64,000 nucleotides of DNA from positions 1,644,501 through 1,708,500 of the forward strand of contig NZ_CP047569.1 in assembly GCF_009903625.1 (NCBI RefSeq), written 5' to 3'. The notes beneath the pieces were generated by a model that had not been told where the DNA came from, ran no database searches, and saw nothing but the letters and a program-made list of their open reading frames with translations. Both the position numbers and the translations under genes were made by a program. This document shows positions 25,225-36,771 of this stretch, one piece after another; position 1 is the stretch's first letter; every line of letters starts with the position of its first letter. Origin of the DNA: Microbulbifer sp. ALW1. Lineage in GTDB: Bacteria > Pseudomonadota > Gammaproteobacteria > Pseudomonadales > Cellvibrionaceae.

Positions 25225-26001
25225 ATGAAACTGTTTAAACAGCTGGCCATCGCCAGTGCCCTGTTGACCGCGAGTGCAACTGCCATGGCCAGTGATTCTG
25301 AGACCACCATTTTCATGGCCGGCGACTCCACCATGGCCATCAAGGAACTCAAGGATTACCCGGAGACCGGTTGGGGTGTGCCCTTTGCTGTGTTTTTTGA
25401 CGACGCTATCAAGGTCGAAAACCGGGCCATGAACGGCCGCAGCACCCGCACCTTTATCGAGGAAGAGCGCTGGGCCGGCATCATGAGTGAGCTCAAGACC
25501 GGGGATTACGTGATCATCCAGTTCGGCCACAACGACGAGTCGGAACAGAAAGAAGACCGTTACACCAATCCGGAGCAGTACAAGGCCAATCTGTCGCGCT
25601 TCATCAACGACGTGCGCCAGGCCAAAGCCGAGCCCATTCTGATGTCACCCATCACCCGTCGTTACTTCGATGGTGAGCACACCATCCAGCACACCCACCC
25701 CTACGCGCCGCTGGTGCGGGAAGTGGCGGCAAAAGAAAAGGTCGAATTCATCGATATGGAAGTGGTGACCCGGGAATACTTCCAGGCCATGGGCGATAAG
25801 GATTCCGCGCTGCGCTTTATGCATATAGCGCCGGGCCTGCACCCGAATTACCCGGTGGGTGTACGCGACGATACCCACCTGAACCACATGGGCGCCCGTG
25901 AGGTGGCTCAGCTGGTACTGGCAGAGCTGCGCAAACGCAACCACCCACTGGTCGAGCGCCTGCGCACACCGGACCCCAAGCACTTGGCACTCAAGTACTG
26001 A
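25225..26001 (+). CDS. SGNH/CE12-type acetylesterase
   Basis: Secreted SGNH hydrolase of 258 residues, like rhamnogalacturonan acetylesterases of family CE12, which remove acetyl groups from pectin backbones. The signal peptide is MKLFKQLAIASALLTASATAMA. Catalytic blocks are present in order: AGDSTM (Ser near residue 34), NRAMNGRSTRTF, IQFGHNDE and, near the end, DDTHLNHMGA (Asp and His). The open frame reads in from the preceding gene, but GAGAGG before the ATG at 25225 and the signal peptide fix the start. It lies 59 bases after the lipoprotein gene and may form a pair with it. Confidence 0.87.
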   Translation: MKLFKQLAIASALLTASATAMASDSETTIFMAGDSTMAIKELKDYPETGWGVPFAVFFDDAIKVENRAMNGRSTRTFIEEERWAGIMSELKTGDYVIIQFGHNDESEQKEDRYTNPEQYKANLSRFINDVRQAKAEPILMSPITRRYFDGEHTIQHTHPYAPLVREVAAKEKVEFIDMEVVTREYFQAMGDKDSALRFMHIAPGLHPNYPVGVRDDTHLNHMGAREVAQLVLAELRKRNHPLVERLRTPDPKHLALKY

Positions 26002-26038
26002 TACGTCTGGAAGCGGGTTAGAAGAGGCTTGAGGAGGG

Positions 26039-26065
26039 CCGGGCCGGAACAGGTGTCCGGCCCGG
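26039..26065. terminator. GC-rich hairpin between convergent genes
   Basis: CCGGGCCGGA pairs with TCCGGCCCGG over seven bases, between the stops of the esterase gene and yhbY. It has no T-run on either side, so it is a possible but weak bidirectional terminator. Confidence 0.4.
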
Positions 26066-26079
26066 TGAGACCGGTCAGA

Positions 26080-26385
26080 TCAGGGGCGCAGCAGGTTGGA
26101 CAGCTTGGCGTTGGGCCGGCCGGCCTTGCGGAAGATCAGCGCGATTTTGCCGATTTCCTGCACCAGCTCTGCTTTGCTCTGTGCGCACAGCTCGGTGATC
26201 AGCTCCTTGCGCACATCGCGGTCGTTGACCGCCAGTTTGACCTTGATCAGCTCGTGGTCGTTGAGGGCGCGGTTCAGTTCTCCCATCACCCCTTCAGTCA
26301 GTCCCTTGTCGGCGACCGTCACCACGGGCTTGAGGTTGTGACCGAGGGCGCGCAGCGCTTTTTTACGGTCGGTGCTTAAAGGCAT
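26080..26385 (-). CDS. yhbY: YhbY-type RNA-binding protein (CRM domain)
   Basis: Small ribosome-associated RNA-binding protein, 101 residues, linked to maturation of the 50S subunit. The CRM domain shows LGHNLKPVVTVADKGLTEGV (a GxxG-type loop region), HELIKVKLAV and EIGKIALIFRKA. The ATG at 26385 is preferred over that at 26397 because GGAG lies seven bases before it. It stands divergent to rlmE, as in many gammaproteobacteria. Confidence 0.93.
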   Translation of the reverse strand: MPLSTDRKKALRALGHNLKPVVTVADKGLTEGVMGELNRALNDHELIKVKLAVNDRDVRKELITELCAQSKAELVQEIGKIALIFRKAGRPNAKLSNLLRP

Positions 26386-26607
26386 ACAATACTCCATCCT
26401 TAATTCGGCAGTGGCTGCCGCTGGGGGTGGGCTGGGCTACACGCTATGAGCGGGTCCATGGGAGTCTCTTTCCATGGAAGCCTCTATAGTAGTGAGCAGA
26501 GCCCGCAATCATGCGGAAGTGCGTGGTCAGCAGCAGCGATGCGATTGTCCGCCCCTGTCTAACCTAAAAGTTGGCAACCCCAACCTTCAAGCGATGTATT
26601 GTAACTG

Positions 26608-27228
26608 ATGGGCCGATCCAAGAGCAGCCACCGCTGGCTGAGAGAACATTTTAACGACCACTACGTCAAACAATCCCAGAAAGAGGGCTACCGCTCCCGT
26701 GCCTCCTACAAATTGCAGGAGCTGCAGGAGAAGGACCGCCTGATCAAGCCGGGGATGACGGTAGTGGATCTCGGCGCCGCTCCCGGGGGCTGGTCCCAGG
26801 TAGCTGCAGAACTGGTTGGCCACAAAGGCCGGGTTATTGCATCAGACATCCTTGAGATGGATGCCCTGGCGGGGGTTGAGTTCCTGCAGGGGGATTTCAC
26901 CGAGGAGTCGGTGTTCGAGCAGCTGCTGGAAATTCTCGGCGAAGAGCGCGCCGACCTTGTGATTTCCGATATGGCCCCCAATATGAGTGGAGTGCGTGCT
27001 GTGGATCAGCCGGCTTCCATGTATCTGGTGGAGCTGGCGGTGGATATGGCGCGGCAGGTGTTGAAGCCGGGCGGCGCTTTTGTAGCCAAAGTCTTCCAGG
27101 GTGAGGGCTTTGACGAACTGATCCGCGACCTGCGCAGTCAATACCAGACCGTGGTCACCCGCAAACCCGGTGCATCCCGTCCCCGCTCCCGCGAGGTCTA
27201 TGTCGTTGCGCGTGGCTTCAAAGGCTGA
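26608..27228 (+). CDS. rlmE: 23S rRNA (uridine2552-2'-O)-methyltransferase RlmE
   Basis: Methylates the 2'-OH of U2552 in the A loop of 23S rRNA, a late step in 50S assembly. The 206-residue protein has the FtsJ fold: [18 protein letters not shown] with the first catalytic Lys, the AdoMet motif [15 protein letters not shown], the catalytic Asp in [13 protein letters not shown] and the Lys in [10 protein letters not shown], and ends with the family tail [10 protein letters not shown]. It is followed by ftsH, the conserved order. Confidence 0.96.
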   Translation: MGRSKSSHRWLREHFNDHYVKQSQKEGYRSRASYKLQELQEKDRLIKPGMTVVDLGAAPGGWSQVAAELVGHKGRVIASDILEMDALAGVEFLQGDFTEESVFEQLLEILGEERADLVISDMAPNMSGVRAVDQPASMYLVELAVDMARQVLKPGGAFVAKVFQGEGFDELIRDLRSQYQTVVTRKPGASRPRSREVYVVARGFKG

Positions 27229-27473
27229 TCGAGGGCTGAGTAGGGGTTGATAACCGGATGACCGGGCAGTGTTTGCAGTTTTGGTGCGGGCGCTCCGCTG
27301 TGGTAAAACGGCAGCCTGCGTCAGCTAATTAGACGCCAAACTCCGGTTATCTCGACCAGTCCTTCTGGCAGGATGACCGGGGCGACAGATTTACGATTTT
27401 CGCCGCCTATACTGGGTGGAATGGAATTACCGGCTGAAGCAATAGCTGAGGCAAAGGAAAGAGGGCAAACCCT

Positions 27474-29396
<1,923 letters not shown>

Positions 29397-29446
29397 CCGG
29401 AATGCCTGTAAGGCCAGTGGCCACACAGGTATCTGCAGCACCGATC

Positions 29447-29476
29447 CAAAAGCGGGCCCCCGGGCCCGCTTTTGTT
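29447..29476 (+). terminator. terminator after ftsH
   Basis: AAAAGCGGGCC pairs with GGCCCGCTTTT and a T-rich tail follows. It may be partial, since folP begins 48 bases later. Confidence 0.85.
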
Positions 29477-29523
29477 TCCGGATCCCTAAATCCCGAGTAA
29501 TCACCCTGGCGAATCAACCGGCT

Positions 29524-30366
29524 ATGAAGTTGCACTGCGGCAAACACACCCTGGATCTGTCCCGTCCTCAGATCATGGGAATCCTCAATACAACACCGGA
29601 CTCCTTTTCCGATGGCGGCAGCTACTACGAAGGTCAGCAGCTTGACCTGGACCTGGTTCTCAAGCGTGCCGAGCAGATGTGTCAGGAAGGGGCCAGTATT
29701 CTGGATATCGGCGGTGAGTCCACGCGCCCCGGCGCCGACCCTGTGACCGAAGAAGAGGAGCTGGCGCGCGTGGTACCGGTGGTCGAGGCCATCAGCCAGC
29801 GCCTGGATGTGGTCATCTCCGTGGATACCAGCACCGCGGCGGTGATCCGCGAATCCGCGGCTGTCGGCGCGGGCCTGATCAATGATGTGCGAGCACTCAC
29901 TCGCCCCGGCGCCCTCGAAACAGCAGCCGCCACCGACCTGCCGGTATGCTTGATGCACATGCAGGGCAAGCCCGCCACCATGCAGAATGCACCGGTGTAC
30001 CAGAACGTAGTGGCGGAAGTGCGGTCTTATCTCGATGAGCGGATGCGCGCCTGCGAGGCCGCGGGCATCAGTCGTGAACGGATTATCTATGACCCGGGTT
30101 TTGGCTTTGGCAAAACCGACGAGCACCATCTCGAGATGCTGCGCCGGTTGCGAGAATTGGCTCCGGCGGATATTCCGCTACTGGTCGGCATGTCCCGTAA
30201 GTCCATGATCGGCCGCCTGCTGGATCGCCCGGTGGACCAGCGTTTGCCGGGCAGCCTGGCACTGGCAATGCTGTCGGCCCAGCGCGGCGCGAGCATCATT
30301 CGCGTGCACGATGTGGCCGCGACGGCGGACGTGATCCGGCTCCAGCAGCTGGTAGAGGCTCTCTAA
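29524..30366 (+). CDS. folP: dihydropteroate synthase
   Basis: Condenses p-aminobenzoate with dihydropterin pyrophosphate in folate synthesis; target of sulphonamides. The 280 residues include IMGILNTTPDSFSDGG near residue 20, DIGGESTRPGA, SVDTSTAAVIR, LINDVRAL, the pterin loop DPGFGFGKT and GMSRKSMIGRLL. The open frame reads upstream to 29329 through ftsH, but the ATG at 29524 aligns with known proteins. There is no clear ribosome site before it. Confidence 0.95.
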   Translation: MKLHCGKHTLDLSRPQIMGILNTTPDSFSDGGSYYEGQQLDLDLVLKRAEQMCQEGASILDIGGESTRPGADPVTEEEELARVVPVVEAISQRLDVVISVDTSTAAVIRESAAVGAGLINDVRALTRPGALETAAATDLPVCLMHMQGKPATMQNAPVYQNVVAEVRSYLDERMRACEAAGISRERIIYDPGFGFGKTDEHHLEMLRRLRELAPADIPLLVGMSRKSMIGRLLDRPVDQRLPGSLALAMLSAQRGASIIRVHDVAATADVIRLQQLVEAL

Positions 30367-30425
30367 GGCTTAAACAGGCTAAGAGTTAACTCAGCTAAGA
30401 ATTAAACAAGCGAAAGAAGTGACAG

Positions 30426-31769
30426 ATGGCGAGAAAATATTTTGGCACCGACGGTATTCGCGGCCTTGTTGGTGAGGGAGCAATCACTCCGGAATTCATG
30501 CTGCGCCTCGGCTATGCCGCCGGTAAGGTGCTGGGCGCGCAGCAGGGCAAAGGCCGTAGCCGCATCCTGATCGGCAAGGACACCCGGGTATCCGGCTATA
30601 TGTTCGAGGCCGCCCTGGAGGCGGGCCTGATCAATGCCGGTGTGGATGTTGGCCTGCTGGGCCCCATGCCCACCCCGGCCATCGCCTACCTCACCCGCAC
30701 CTTCCACGCCCAGGCGGGGATCGTCATCAGCGCATCGCACAATCCCTATCAGGACAACGGCATCAAGTTCTTCAGTGCCGATGGCAGCAAGCTGCCGGAT
30801 CAGGTCGAAGCGGATATTGAGGCCGCCCTCGATCTCCCCATGGAAACGGCCAAAGACCTGGGCAAAGCCTGGCGGATCGACGATGCGGTCGGCCGTTATA
30901 TCGAATTCTGCAAGGCCAGCACTCCCTGGCGCTACTCCCTTGAAGGTTTGAGCATTGTGCTTGACTGCGCCAACGGCGCCACCTACCACATTGCGCCCAA
31001 AGTATTCCGTGAGCTGGGCGCCGAGGTGCACGCCATCGGCATCCAGCCGGACGGCCTGAATATCAATCTGGACTGCGGTTCCACCAAGCCCCAGCAACTG
31101 CAACAAGCGGTGGTTGAGCGCGGTGCGGACCTAGGTATCGCCTTTGATGGCGACGGCGACCGCGTGATGTTCGTCGACAAGCAGGGCACCCTGATCGACG
31201 GCGACCAGCTGCTGTTCCTCATCGCCATTCACCGCCAGCAGTTCCTTGGTGGCTGCAACGGTGTGGTTGGCACATTGATGAGCAACTACGGCTTTGAGCT
31301 GGCACTGAAAGACCGCAAGATTCCCTTCACCCGTGCCAAGGTCGGCGACCGCTATGTGCTGGAGCAGATGTACAAAAATGGCTGGACCCTGGGGGGCGAG
31401 TCATCCGGGCACATCGTCTGTACCGATGTCACCACCACCGGCGATGGCATTATCTCCGCGCTGCAGGTGCTGCGCGCAGTGAGCGATTTCGGCGAACCGC
31501 TGGACCAGCTCTGCGCGAAGATGGAGATGTTGCCCCAGCAGATGATCAATGTACGCCTCGCCAGTCGCGACGGCGTGCTGGACCACACCGATGTGCAGGC
31601 AGCGGTGACCACCGCAGAATCGACCCTGGCGGGTAGTGGCCGCGTACTGTTGCGCCCCTCCGGAACCGAACCCCTGATTCGGGTCATGGTGGAGGGCAAG
31701 GACCCGGTGCTGGTAGAGCAGCTGGCCGGCGACATCGCCAAAGTGGTGGAGCGGGTGGGCAACGCCTGA
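30426..31769 (+). CDS. glmM: phosphoglucosamine mutase GlmM
   Basis: Converts glucosamine-6-phosphate to glucosamine-1-phosphate for peptidoglycan and lipopolysaccharide synthesis. The 447-residue protein has [10 protein letters not shown] at the start, the phosphoserine loop [13 protein letters not shown] (near residues 100-112), the Mg loop [10 protein letters not shown] and GGESSGHIV, and the phosphate-binding [12 protein letters not shown] near the C-terminus. It follows folP by about 60 bases. Confidence 0.97.
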   Translation: MARKYFGTDGIRGLVGEGAITPEFMLRLGYAAGKVLGAQQGKGRSRILIGKDTRVSGYMFEAALEAGLINAGVDVGLLGPMPTPAIAYLTRTFHAQAGIVISASHNPYQDNGIKFFSADGSKLPDQVEADIEAALDLPMETAKDLGKAWRIDDAVGRYIEFCKASTPWRYSLEGLSIVLDCANGATYHIAPKVFRELGAEVHAIGIQPDGLNINLDCGSTKPQQLQQAVVERGADLGIAFDGDGDRVMFVDKQGTLIDGDQLLFLIAIHRQQFLGGCNGVVGTLMSNYGFELALKDRKIPFTRAKVGDRYVLEQMYKNGWTLGGESSGHIVCTDVTTTGDGIISALQVLRAVSDFGEPLDQLCAKMEMLPQQMINVRLASRDGVLDHTDVQAAVTTAESTLAGSGRVLLRPSGTEPLIRVMVEGKDPVLVEQLAGDIAKVVERVGNA

Positions 31770-31919
31770 GCGGACACACTTGTGAATGCTTCCGGGCTTC
31801 CGTGAACCAAGCTCCGGAAGCCTTTGATAAACCAATAGAAAAACCACGAAATATCCGCAAACGCTGGTTGTATGTTACCGGCAATACCGCTAAGATTTGC
31901 GCCCCTTGGAGGAGCACCG

Positions 31920-32657
31920 ATGCGTAAAACACTGGTAGCTGCCAACTGGAAAATGCACGGTAGCAAAGCGTTTGCCGAGCAACTGTTGGCCGAGCTGAAC
32001 AGCGGACTCAAGTCCGGAGATTGCTCCGCCCAGGTGGTGATCTGCCCGCCTTTTCCCTACCTCAGCGTAGTGGCGGAAGCGGCAGACCAGCTGATTGCGG
32101 GTGCGCAAAACCTCAGCGAGCAGTCCTCCGGTGCTTTTACCGGTGAAGTCTCCGCAGAGATGCTGCTCGATTGTGGCGTTCGCTACGTGATCGTCGGTCA
32201 TTCAGAGCGTCGCAGCCTGTATGGCGAGAGCAGCGAACTGGTTGCGGCCAAATTTGCCGCCGCCAAGGCCGCCGGCCTGATCCCGATCCTCTGCGTAGGC
32301 GAGTCCCTCGAGGAGCGCGAATCGGGCAAGACCCTGGACGTAGTCGCCGAGCAGATCCAGGCGGTAAGCGCACTGGGCCTGGCCGACACCTGGAGTGATG
32401 CAGTGATTGCCTATGAGCCTGTGTGGGCCATCGGCACCGGCAAAACAGCCAGCCCGGAACAGGCGCAGGAAGTGCACCAGTTCATTCGCCAGCAGCTTGG
32501 TGAAGCAGGTGCAGGCACTCAGATCCTCTACGGCGGCAGCGTAAAAGCCGCAAACGCAGAAGAGCTGTTTGCAAAGGCAGACATTGATGGCGCACTGGTT
32601 GGTGGCGCATCTCTGAAGGCCGAAGAATTTATCAGTATCTGCAAAGCAGCTCCCTGA
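31920..32657 (+). CDS. tpiA: triosephosphate isomerase
   Basis: Interconverts dihydroxyacetone phosphate and glyceraldehyde-3-phosphate in glycolysis and gluconeogenesis. The 245 residues show the catalytic Lys in AANWKMHG, the His in IVGHSERR, the Glu in AYEPVWAIGTGK and the phosphate-gripping loop YGGSVKAAN. The ATG at 31920 has GGAGGAG at good spacing; the frame's earlier start is not needed. Confidence 0.97.
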   Translation: MRKTLVAANWKMHGSKAFAEQLLAELNSGLKSGDCSAQVVICPPFPYLSVVAEAADQLIAGAQNLSEQSSGAFTGEVSAEMLLDCGVRYVIVGHSERRSLYGESSELVAAKFAAAKAAGLIPILCVGESLEERESGKTLDVVAEQIQAVSALGLADTWSDAVIAYEPVWAIGTGKTASPEQAQEVHQFIRQQLGEAGAGTQILYGGSVKAANAEELFAKADIDGALVGGASLKAEEFISICKAAP

Positions 32658-32739
32658 GCCGCATAGCAGGTCAACATTGAAATCGAGCCTCGGCTCATAA
32701 GACGAAGGGCCTGCGGCCCAACAGCAGGTTTTCTGGACA

Positions 32740-33177
32740 ATGGAAAAACTGGTTTTAGTAGTTCACATCCTGACTGCACTGAGCATCATTGCTCTGATTC
32801 TGCTGCAGCAGGGTAAAGGTGCGGAAGCAGGTGCCTCCTTCGGTGCGGGCGCGTCCCAGACCGTTTTTGGTAGCCAGGGCAGCGGAAATTTCTTTTCCCG
32901 CTTGACTGGAATCATGGCGACTGTATTCTTCGTCACCAGCTTCGGCCTGGCCATCCTCGCCAGCGGAAAAAACGAAGCGAACGTAGATGCTGACCTGCCG
33001 CAAGTACCTGCAGCAGTAGAGCAGCGCGGCGAAGCGCCGGCAGCGGTTGAAGGCGACATCCCTGAAGTTCAGGAACAAGCCCCGGCCGCAGACGACCTGC
33101 CAGCAGTAGAAGAAGCCCCTCAGGCTGAACTGCCAGAAGCAGGCGAAGAAGTAGAAGCTGAGGAGCAGCCTCAGTAA
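32740..33177 (+). CDS. secG: preprotein translocase subunit SecG
   Basis: Small membrane subunit of the SecYEG translocon. Residues 1-75 hold the two family helices (VVHILTALSIIALILLQQGKG and MATVFFVTSFGLAILAS) and the AGASFGAGASQTVFG loop between them. The last roughly 65 residues are an acidic, Ala/Pro/Glu-rich tail, which makes the protein (145 aa) longer than the 110 residues of E. coli. It is followed directly by tRNA-Leu(GAG), the usual gammaproteobacterial order. Confidence 0.94.
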   Translation: MEKLVLVVHILTALSIIALILLQQGKGAEAGASFGAGASQTVFGSQGSGNFFSRLTGIMATVFFVTSFGLAILASGKNEANVDADLPQVPAAVEQRGEAPAAVEGDIPEVQEQAPAADDLPAVEEAPQAELPEAGEEVEAEEQPQ

Positions 33178-33212
33178 GCCGAAAGGCTTAAATCAAAAAC
33201 TGAAAAGTTTTT

Positions 33213-33298
33213 GCCCAGGTGGTGGAATTGGTAGACACGCTATCTTGAGGGGGTAGTGAGCTATGCTCGTGCGGGTTCAAGTCCCGCCCTGGGCACCA
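33213..33298 (+). tRNA. leuU: tRNA-Leu(GAG)
   Basis: The 86-nt gene has a GCCCAGG/CCTGGGC acceptor pairing, the D-loop GGAATTGGTAGAC, anticodon loop CTTGAGG with anticodon GAG, a long class II variable arm, the T-loop GGTTCAAGTCC and encoded CCA. It reads CUC/CUU leucine codons. It lies 35 bases after secG and is probably processed from the same transcript. Confidence 0.97.
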
Positions 33299-33337
33299 CA
33301 TTGAAAGCCGGACTTTTCATGGGTTCGGTATCCTTCC

Positions 33338-33366
33338 AAAAGCCCCGCATTGCGGGGCTTTTGTGT
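33338..33366 (+). terminator. terminator after secG-tRNA-Leu
   Basis: AAAAGCCCCGC pairs with GCGGGGCTTTT, followed by GTGTTT. It closes the housekeeping run; the accessory island begins after it. Confidence 0.92.
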
Positions 33367-33454
33367 TTCTGAAGCGCTCAAATCTCTGAACGTTTTGCCC
33401 TCGAATTCCCAATAGGACAGAATGGACTAGCCGTCCATTGAACTGGGAATTCGC

Positions 33455-36352
33455 ATGCAGCCTTCGCCAATCACTGACTACCACGCCAAATATTTCGCAT
33501 TCGAGCTAACACGTCAGCGCCGTGGTGGTGACATAAGCCGCTTGGGGAGCTCCCTGTTCGATGCCTCCGTTGACTTGAACCCTCACCAAATCGATGCCGC
33601 TCTCTTTGCTCTGCAAAACCCTCTAGTAAAAGGCGTTGTTCTGGCAGACGAGGTGGGGCTCGGTAAAACCATCGAGGCTTCTTTGGTCATTGCTCAGCTA
33701 TGGGCGGAGAGAAAGCGGCGTATCGTGGTTATCTGCCCGGCGGCACTGCGCAAGCAGTGGGCCAACGAGCTGGCAGAAAAGTTCCACCTGCCGACGCAAG
33801 TATTGGACAACAAAACCTGGAGGGCGCTGCGTAAGGAGGGGAATCCCGACCCGTTCGACAGCCCGGTGATTTCCATCTTTTCCTACCAGTTTGCCAAGCG
33901 GATGGAGCAGCAATTGCGGCAAACCCCTTGGGATCTGGTGGTGATTGATGAAGCCCACAAGCTGCGCAACGCTCATAGGGACAGCAACATTATCGGCAAC
34001 AGCCTTCGCGAAACCTTTGCAGGCTGCAAAAAACTGCTGTTAACCGCGACACCTCTGCAGAACTCCCTGCTGGAGCTGTTTGGGCTCTCGACCATCATTG
34101 ACGAAAACCTATTCGGTGACAAAGCCAGCTTTCGCCAGCAGTACATGCGCGCTGATAGTGACCTGCACGGATTAAAAGGCCGGCTGGAAGAGTTTGTGCA
34201 TCGTACCCTGCGTAAACAGGTACTGGAGTATGTACCTTATACAGAGCGCAAAGCCTACACCTATGAGTTTGAGCCGAGTGAAGATGAAATGCGGCTTTAC
34301 TACTCGATCTCGGCCTACCTGCAGCGGGACGATAGCTACGGCGTACCAATGCAACAGCGGCATTTGGTTACGCTGGTTGTACGCAAGCTGCTGGCATCGT
34401 CTACCGCTGCGGTGCGTAAAACGCTGGATAGCCTGCTGAAACGGCTAAAAAAACTCGAAGAAAAAGGCAAGATCAATGCGGCCAATGATGACCTCTGGCC
34501 GGAAGAGCTACTGGATGACGATTTCGACGATGAGCTACTGGAGGCGGCAGAAGAGGCGCCCGAGTACGACGCCAGTGGCCCAGAAGTGCCGATCGATATG
34601 GACAAGTTGCGGGGAGAGATCGCTGAACTGGAGCAGTATCGCGAACTGGCCGAGCGTATCTTTGAGGATGCTAAATCAGAATCCCTGCTTGTCGCACTAG
34701 ATCAGGGGCTTGGCAAAATGGCCGAGCGCGGTGCCGAGCGCAAAGCGGTAATTTTTACCGAATCCTGCCGCACTCAGGAGTACCTAGCCAGTCACTTGGA
34801 GCGCCACGGCTATGCCGGCAAAGTTGCACTGTTTAGCGGCAGCAATAACGCCCCGGGTACCAACGCCATTTACCAGCGCTGGCTACAAGAACACCAGGGT
34901 ACCGACCGCGTAACCGGTAGCCGCGCTGTCGACGCCCGTACCGCCATCATCGACCACTTTCGTACTGATGCCGAGATCCTGATTGCCACCGAGGCTGCCG
35001 CCGAAGGTGTCAACCTCCAGTTCTGTAGCTTGGTGATCAATTACGACTTGCCCTGGAACCCTCAGCGCGTGGAGCAGCGTATCGGTCGCTGTCACCGTTA
35101 TGGCCAGAAGCACGATGTGGTGGTGATCAACTTTTTGAATAAAAAGAATCAGGCCGACCGCCGTGTACTAGAGCTTCTCAGCCACAAATTTTTGCTGTTC
35201 GATGGCCTCTTCGGTGCATCTGATGACGTCTTGGGCAGTATCGAGTCTGGTCTAGATATCGAGAAGCGCATTGTAGCCATCTATAACGAATGCCGAGATC
35301 CTGCGGAAATTCAGGCCGCCTTCGACAAGCTGCAGCAAGAGCTGGAAGACGATATTGCCAAGCGTATGGATGAGACCCGTGAAAAGCTGTTCGAGCATTT
35401 TGACGCCAATATCCACGATAAGCTTAAGTTACGTCAGGAAGAAGCCCAGCTACAGCTGGATCAAATGAGCCGCATGTTCTGGAACCTCAGCCAGCATATT
35501 CTTGCGGCGCGCGCCGATTTCACGCCTGCCAACCTGACGTTTCAACTACAGCAGCCCCCGGAAGGTCTTGCAGTGCCTTCCGGGCTTTATCAGCTAACGG
35601 GCAGGGACAAGCAGCAGAAGCCCATTGAGCAAGCGTACCAATACCGGCTAGGTCACCCCCTTGGAGAGTGGGTGCTGGATACTGGTCGACGCCTGGATAC
35701 TCCCTTCGAGGCTGTTGAGTTCAACTTGGCGGGATTTAGCAAAAAGCTCTCCTCACTCGAACCCTTGCAAGGGCAGGCGGGCTGGCTGGAACTGAACCAA
35801 CTGCAGCTATCCAGCTTCCAAAATGAAGAGCACCTGGTATTTACCGCCTTTACCGATGACGGCCGCTTGCTGGACCCAGAGCAGTGCGCCGACCTTTTCC
35901 TGCTGCAGGCACAATCTATTTTTCTCGAAGGCAATAGCGACGAACAGGGGCTGCCCGAGACGCTCGAGCAAAACGCCAAGCGTCAACTAGATGCCAAACT
36001 CAGCAAGCTGCTGGATGAAAACAACGAGTACTTCAAGCGCGAGCGCGACAAGTTAGAAGCCTGGGCGGACGATCAGATGAAATCCGCCCAGAAGCAACTG
36101 GAAGATACCCGTGCCGAGCTGCAGAAGGCCAAGAAACTGAGCCGCCAGGCAGACACTATTCAAGAGCAAAAGGAAGCGCAGGAGTCGATCAAAAAGCTGG
36201 AGCGCCTGCAGCGCCGCCAGCGCCAGGAGATTTTTGACGTGGAGGATGCTATCGAGGCCCGTCGCGACGCCCATATTGACGCCCTCGAGCAACAGATGCA
36301 CCAGAAGAGCAGCACCCAAAGGCTGTTCACTATCCGCTGGCGCCTGGTGTGA
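33455..36352 (+). CDS. SNF2-family helicase-like ATPase of a defence island
   Basis: Large superfamily 2 ATPase, 965 residues. Motif I is ADEVGLGKTIEA (GKT at 70-72), motif II is DEAH at 165-168, motif III is LLLTATPLQNS. In the C-terminal RecA lobe are IATEAAAEGVNLQ, NYDLPWNPQRVEQRIGRCHRYGQ, the SNF2/RapA-type motif VI. Residues 365-385 are acidic. The last 130 residues are a charged coiled coil (KQLEDTRAELQKAKKLSRQ...). Enzymes of this type move along double-stranded DNA. It is the first gene of the island and resembles DISARM DrmD in class, but the DUF1998 partners of DISARM are absent. Confidence 0.85.
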   Translation: MQPSPITDYHAKYFAFELTRQRRGGDISRLGSSLFDASVDLNPHQIDAALFALQNPLVKGVVLADEVGLGKTIEASLVIAQLWAERKRRIVVICPAALRKQWANELAEKFHLPTQVLDNKTWRALRKEGNPDPFDSPVISIFSYQFAKRMEQQLRQTPWDLVVIDEAHKLRNAHRDSNIIGNSLRETFAGCKKLLLTATPLQNSLLELFGLSTIIDENLFGDKASFRQQYMRADSDLHGLKGRLEEFVHRTLRKQVLEYVPYTERKAYTYEFEPSEDEMRLYYSISAYLQRDDSYGVPMQQRHLVTLVVRKLLASSTAAVRKTLDSLLKRLKKLEEKGKINAANDDLWPEELLDDDFDDELLEAAEEAPEYDASGPEVPIDMDKLRGEIAELEQYRELAERIFEDAKSESLLVALDQGLGKMAERGAERKAVIFTESCRTQEYLASHLERHGYAGKVALFSGSNNAPGTNAIYQRWLQEHQGTDRVTGSRAVDARTAIIDHFRTDAEILIATEAAAEGVNLQFCSLVINYDLPWNPQRVEQRIGRCHRYGQKHDVVVINFLNKKNQADRRVLELLSHKFLLFDGLFGASDDVLGSIESGLDIEKRIVAIYNECRDPAEIQAAFDKLQQELEDDIAKRMDETREKLFEHFDANIHDKLKLRQEEAQLQLDQMSRMFWNLSQHILAARADFTPANLTFQLQQPPEGLAVPSGLYQLTGRDKQQKPIEQAYQYRLGHPLGEWVLDTGRRLDTPFEAVEFNLAGFSKKLSSLEPLQGQAGWLELNQLQLSSFQNEEHLVFTAFTDDGRLLDPEQCADLFLLQAQSIFLEGNSDEQGLPETLEQNAKRQLDAKLSKLLDENNEYFKRERDKLEAWADDQMKSAQKQLEDTRAELQKAKKLSRQADTIQEQKEAQESIKKLERLQRRQRQEIFDVEDAIEARRDAHIDALEQQMHQKSSTQRLFTIRWRLV

Positions 36353-36365
36353 ACAGGAAATCGTC

Positions 36366-36700
36366 GTGAGCCGGTATGACGCAGAAGGCGTTGAGGCGGA
36401 GCAGCAGCCGGGTGCTGAGGAGGGTGTGCTGCGCAATAGCCTGGGCCTACTGCTAAAAAAGGACATCGGCGACGCCGAAACCGAACTGCTCGAAAAGCTC
36501 TATGAAGAGGTGCTCGATGAACCCCGTGAAGTGCTTTGCTTTGAGGATGTTCGGCACTGGAGGCGGGCTTGGCGCCCCTCGACTATCAACTGTGGGAAGA
36601 CCATAAAGACTTCTACTTCAACTCAATCCAGGCGGGGGTTGCCGGTGATTATCGGCATATGGAGCGATTGATAAGAGATGTGCTGGAGCAGCAGGGATGA
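36366..36700 (+). pseudogene. Fic-family protein remnant (deleted and frameshifted)
   Basis: From a GTG at 36366 the frame gives SRYDAEGVEAEQQPGAEEG..., a start typical of Fic/cell-filamentation proteins, up to CFEDVRHWRR. After that the matching reading continues in another frame as LEAGLAPLDYQLWEDHKDF and AGVAGDYRHMERLIRDVLEQ, typical of the Fic C-terminus, ending at a TGA (36698-36700). The middle, with the catalytic HxFx(D/E)GNGR motif, is missing. An internal out-of-frame deletion therefore inactivated the gene. It sits 13 bases after the helicase gene, so an intact Fic was probably part of the ancestral operon. Confidence 0.7.
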
Positions 36701-36771
36701 CAGTTAGGTGGAGAGAGAGGAGTAAAATTCAATGGCTCAGTTTCTACTGAGCCAGAACCGGCGAACGCGAA

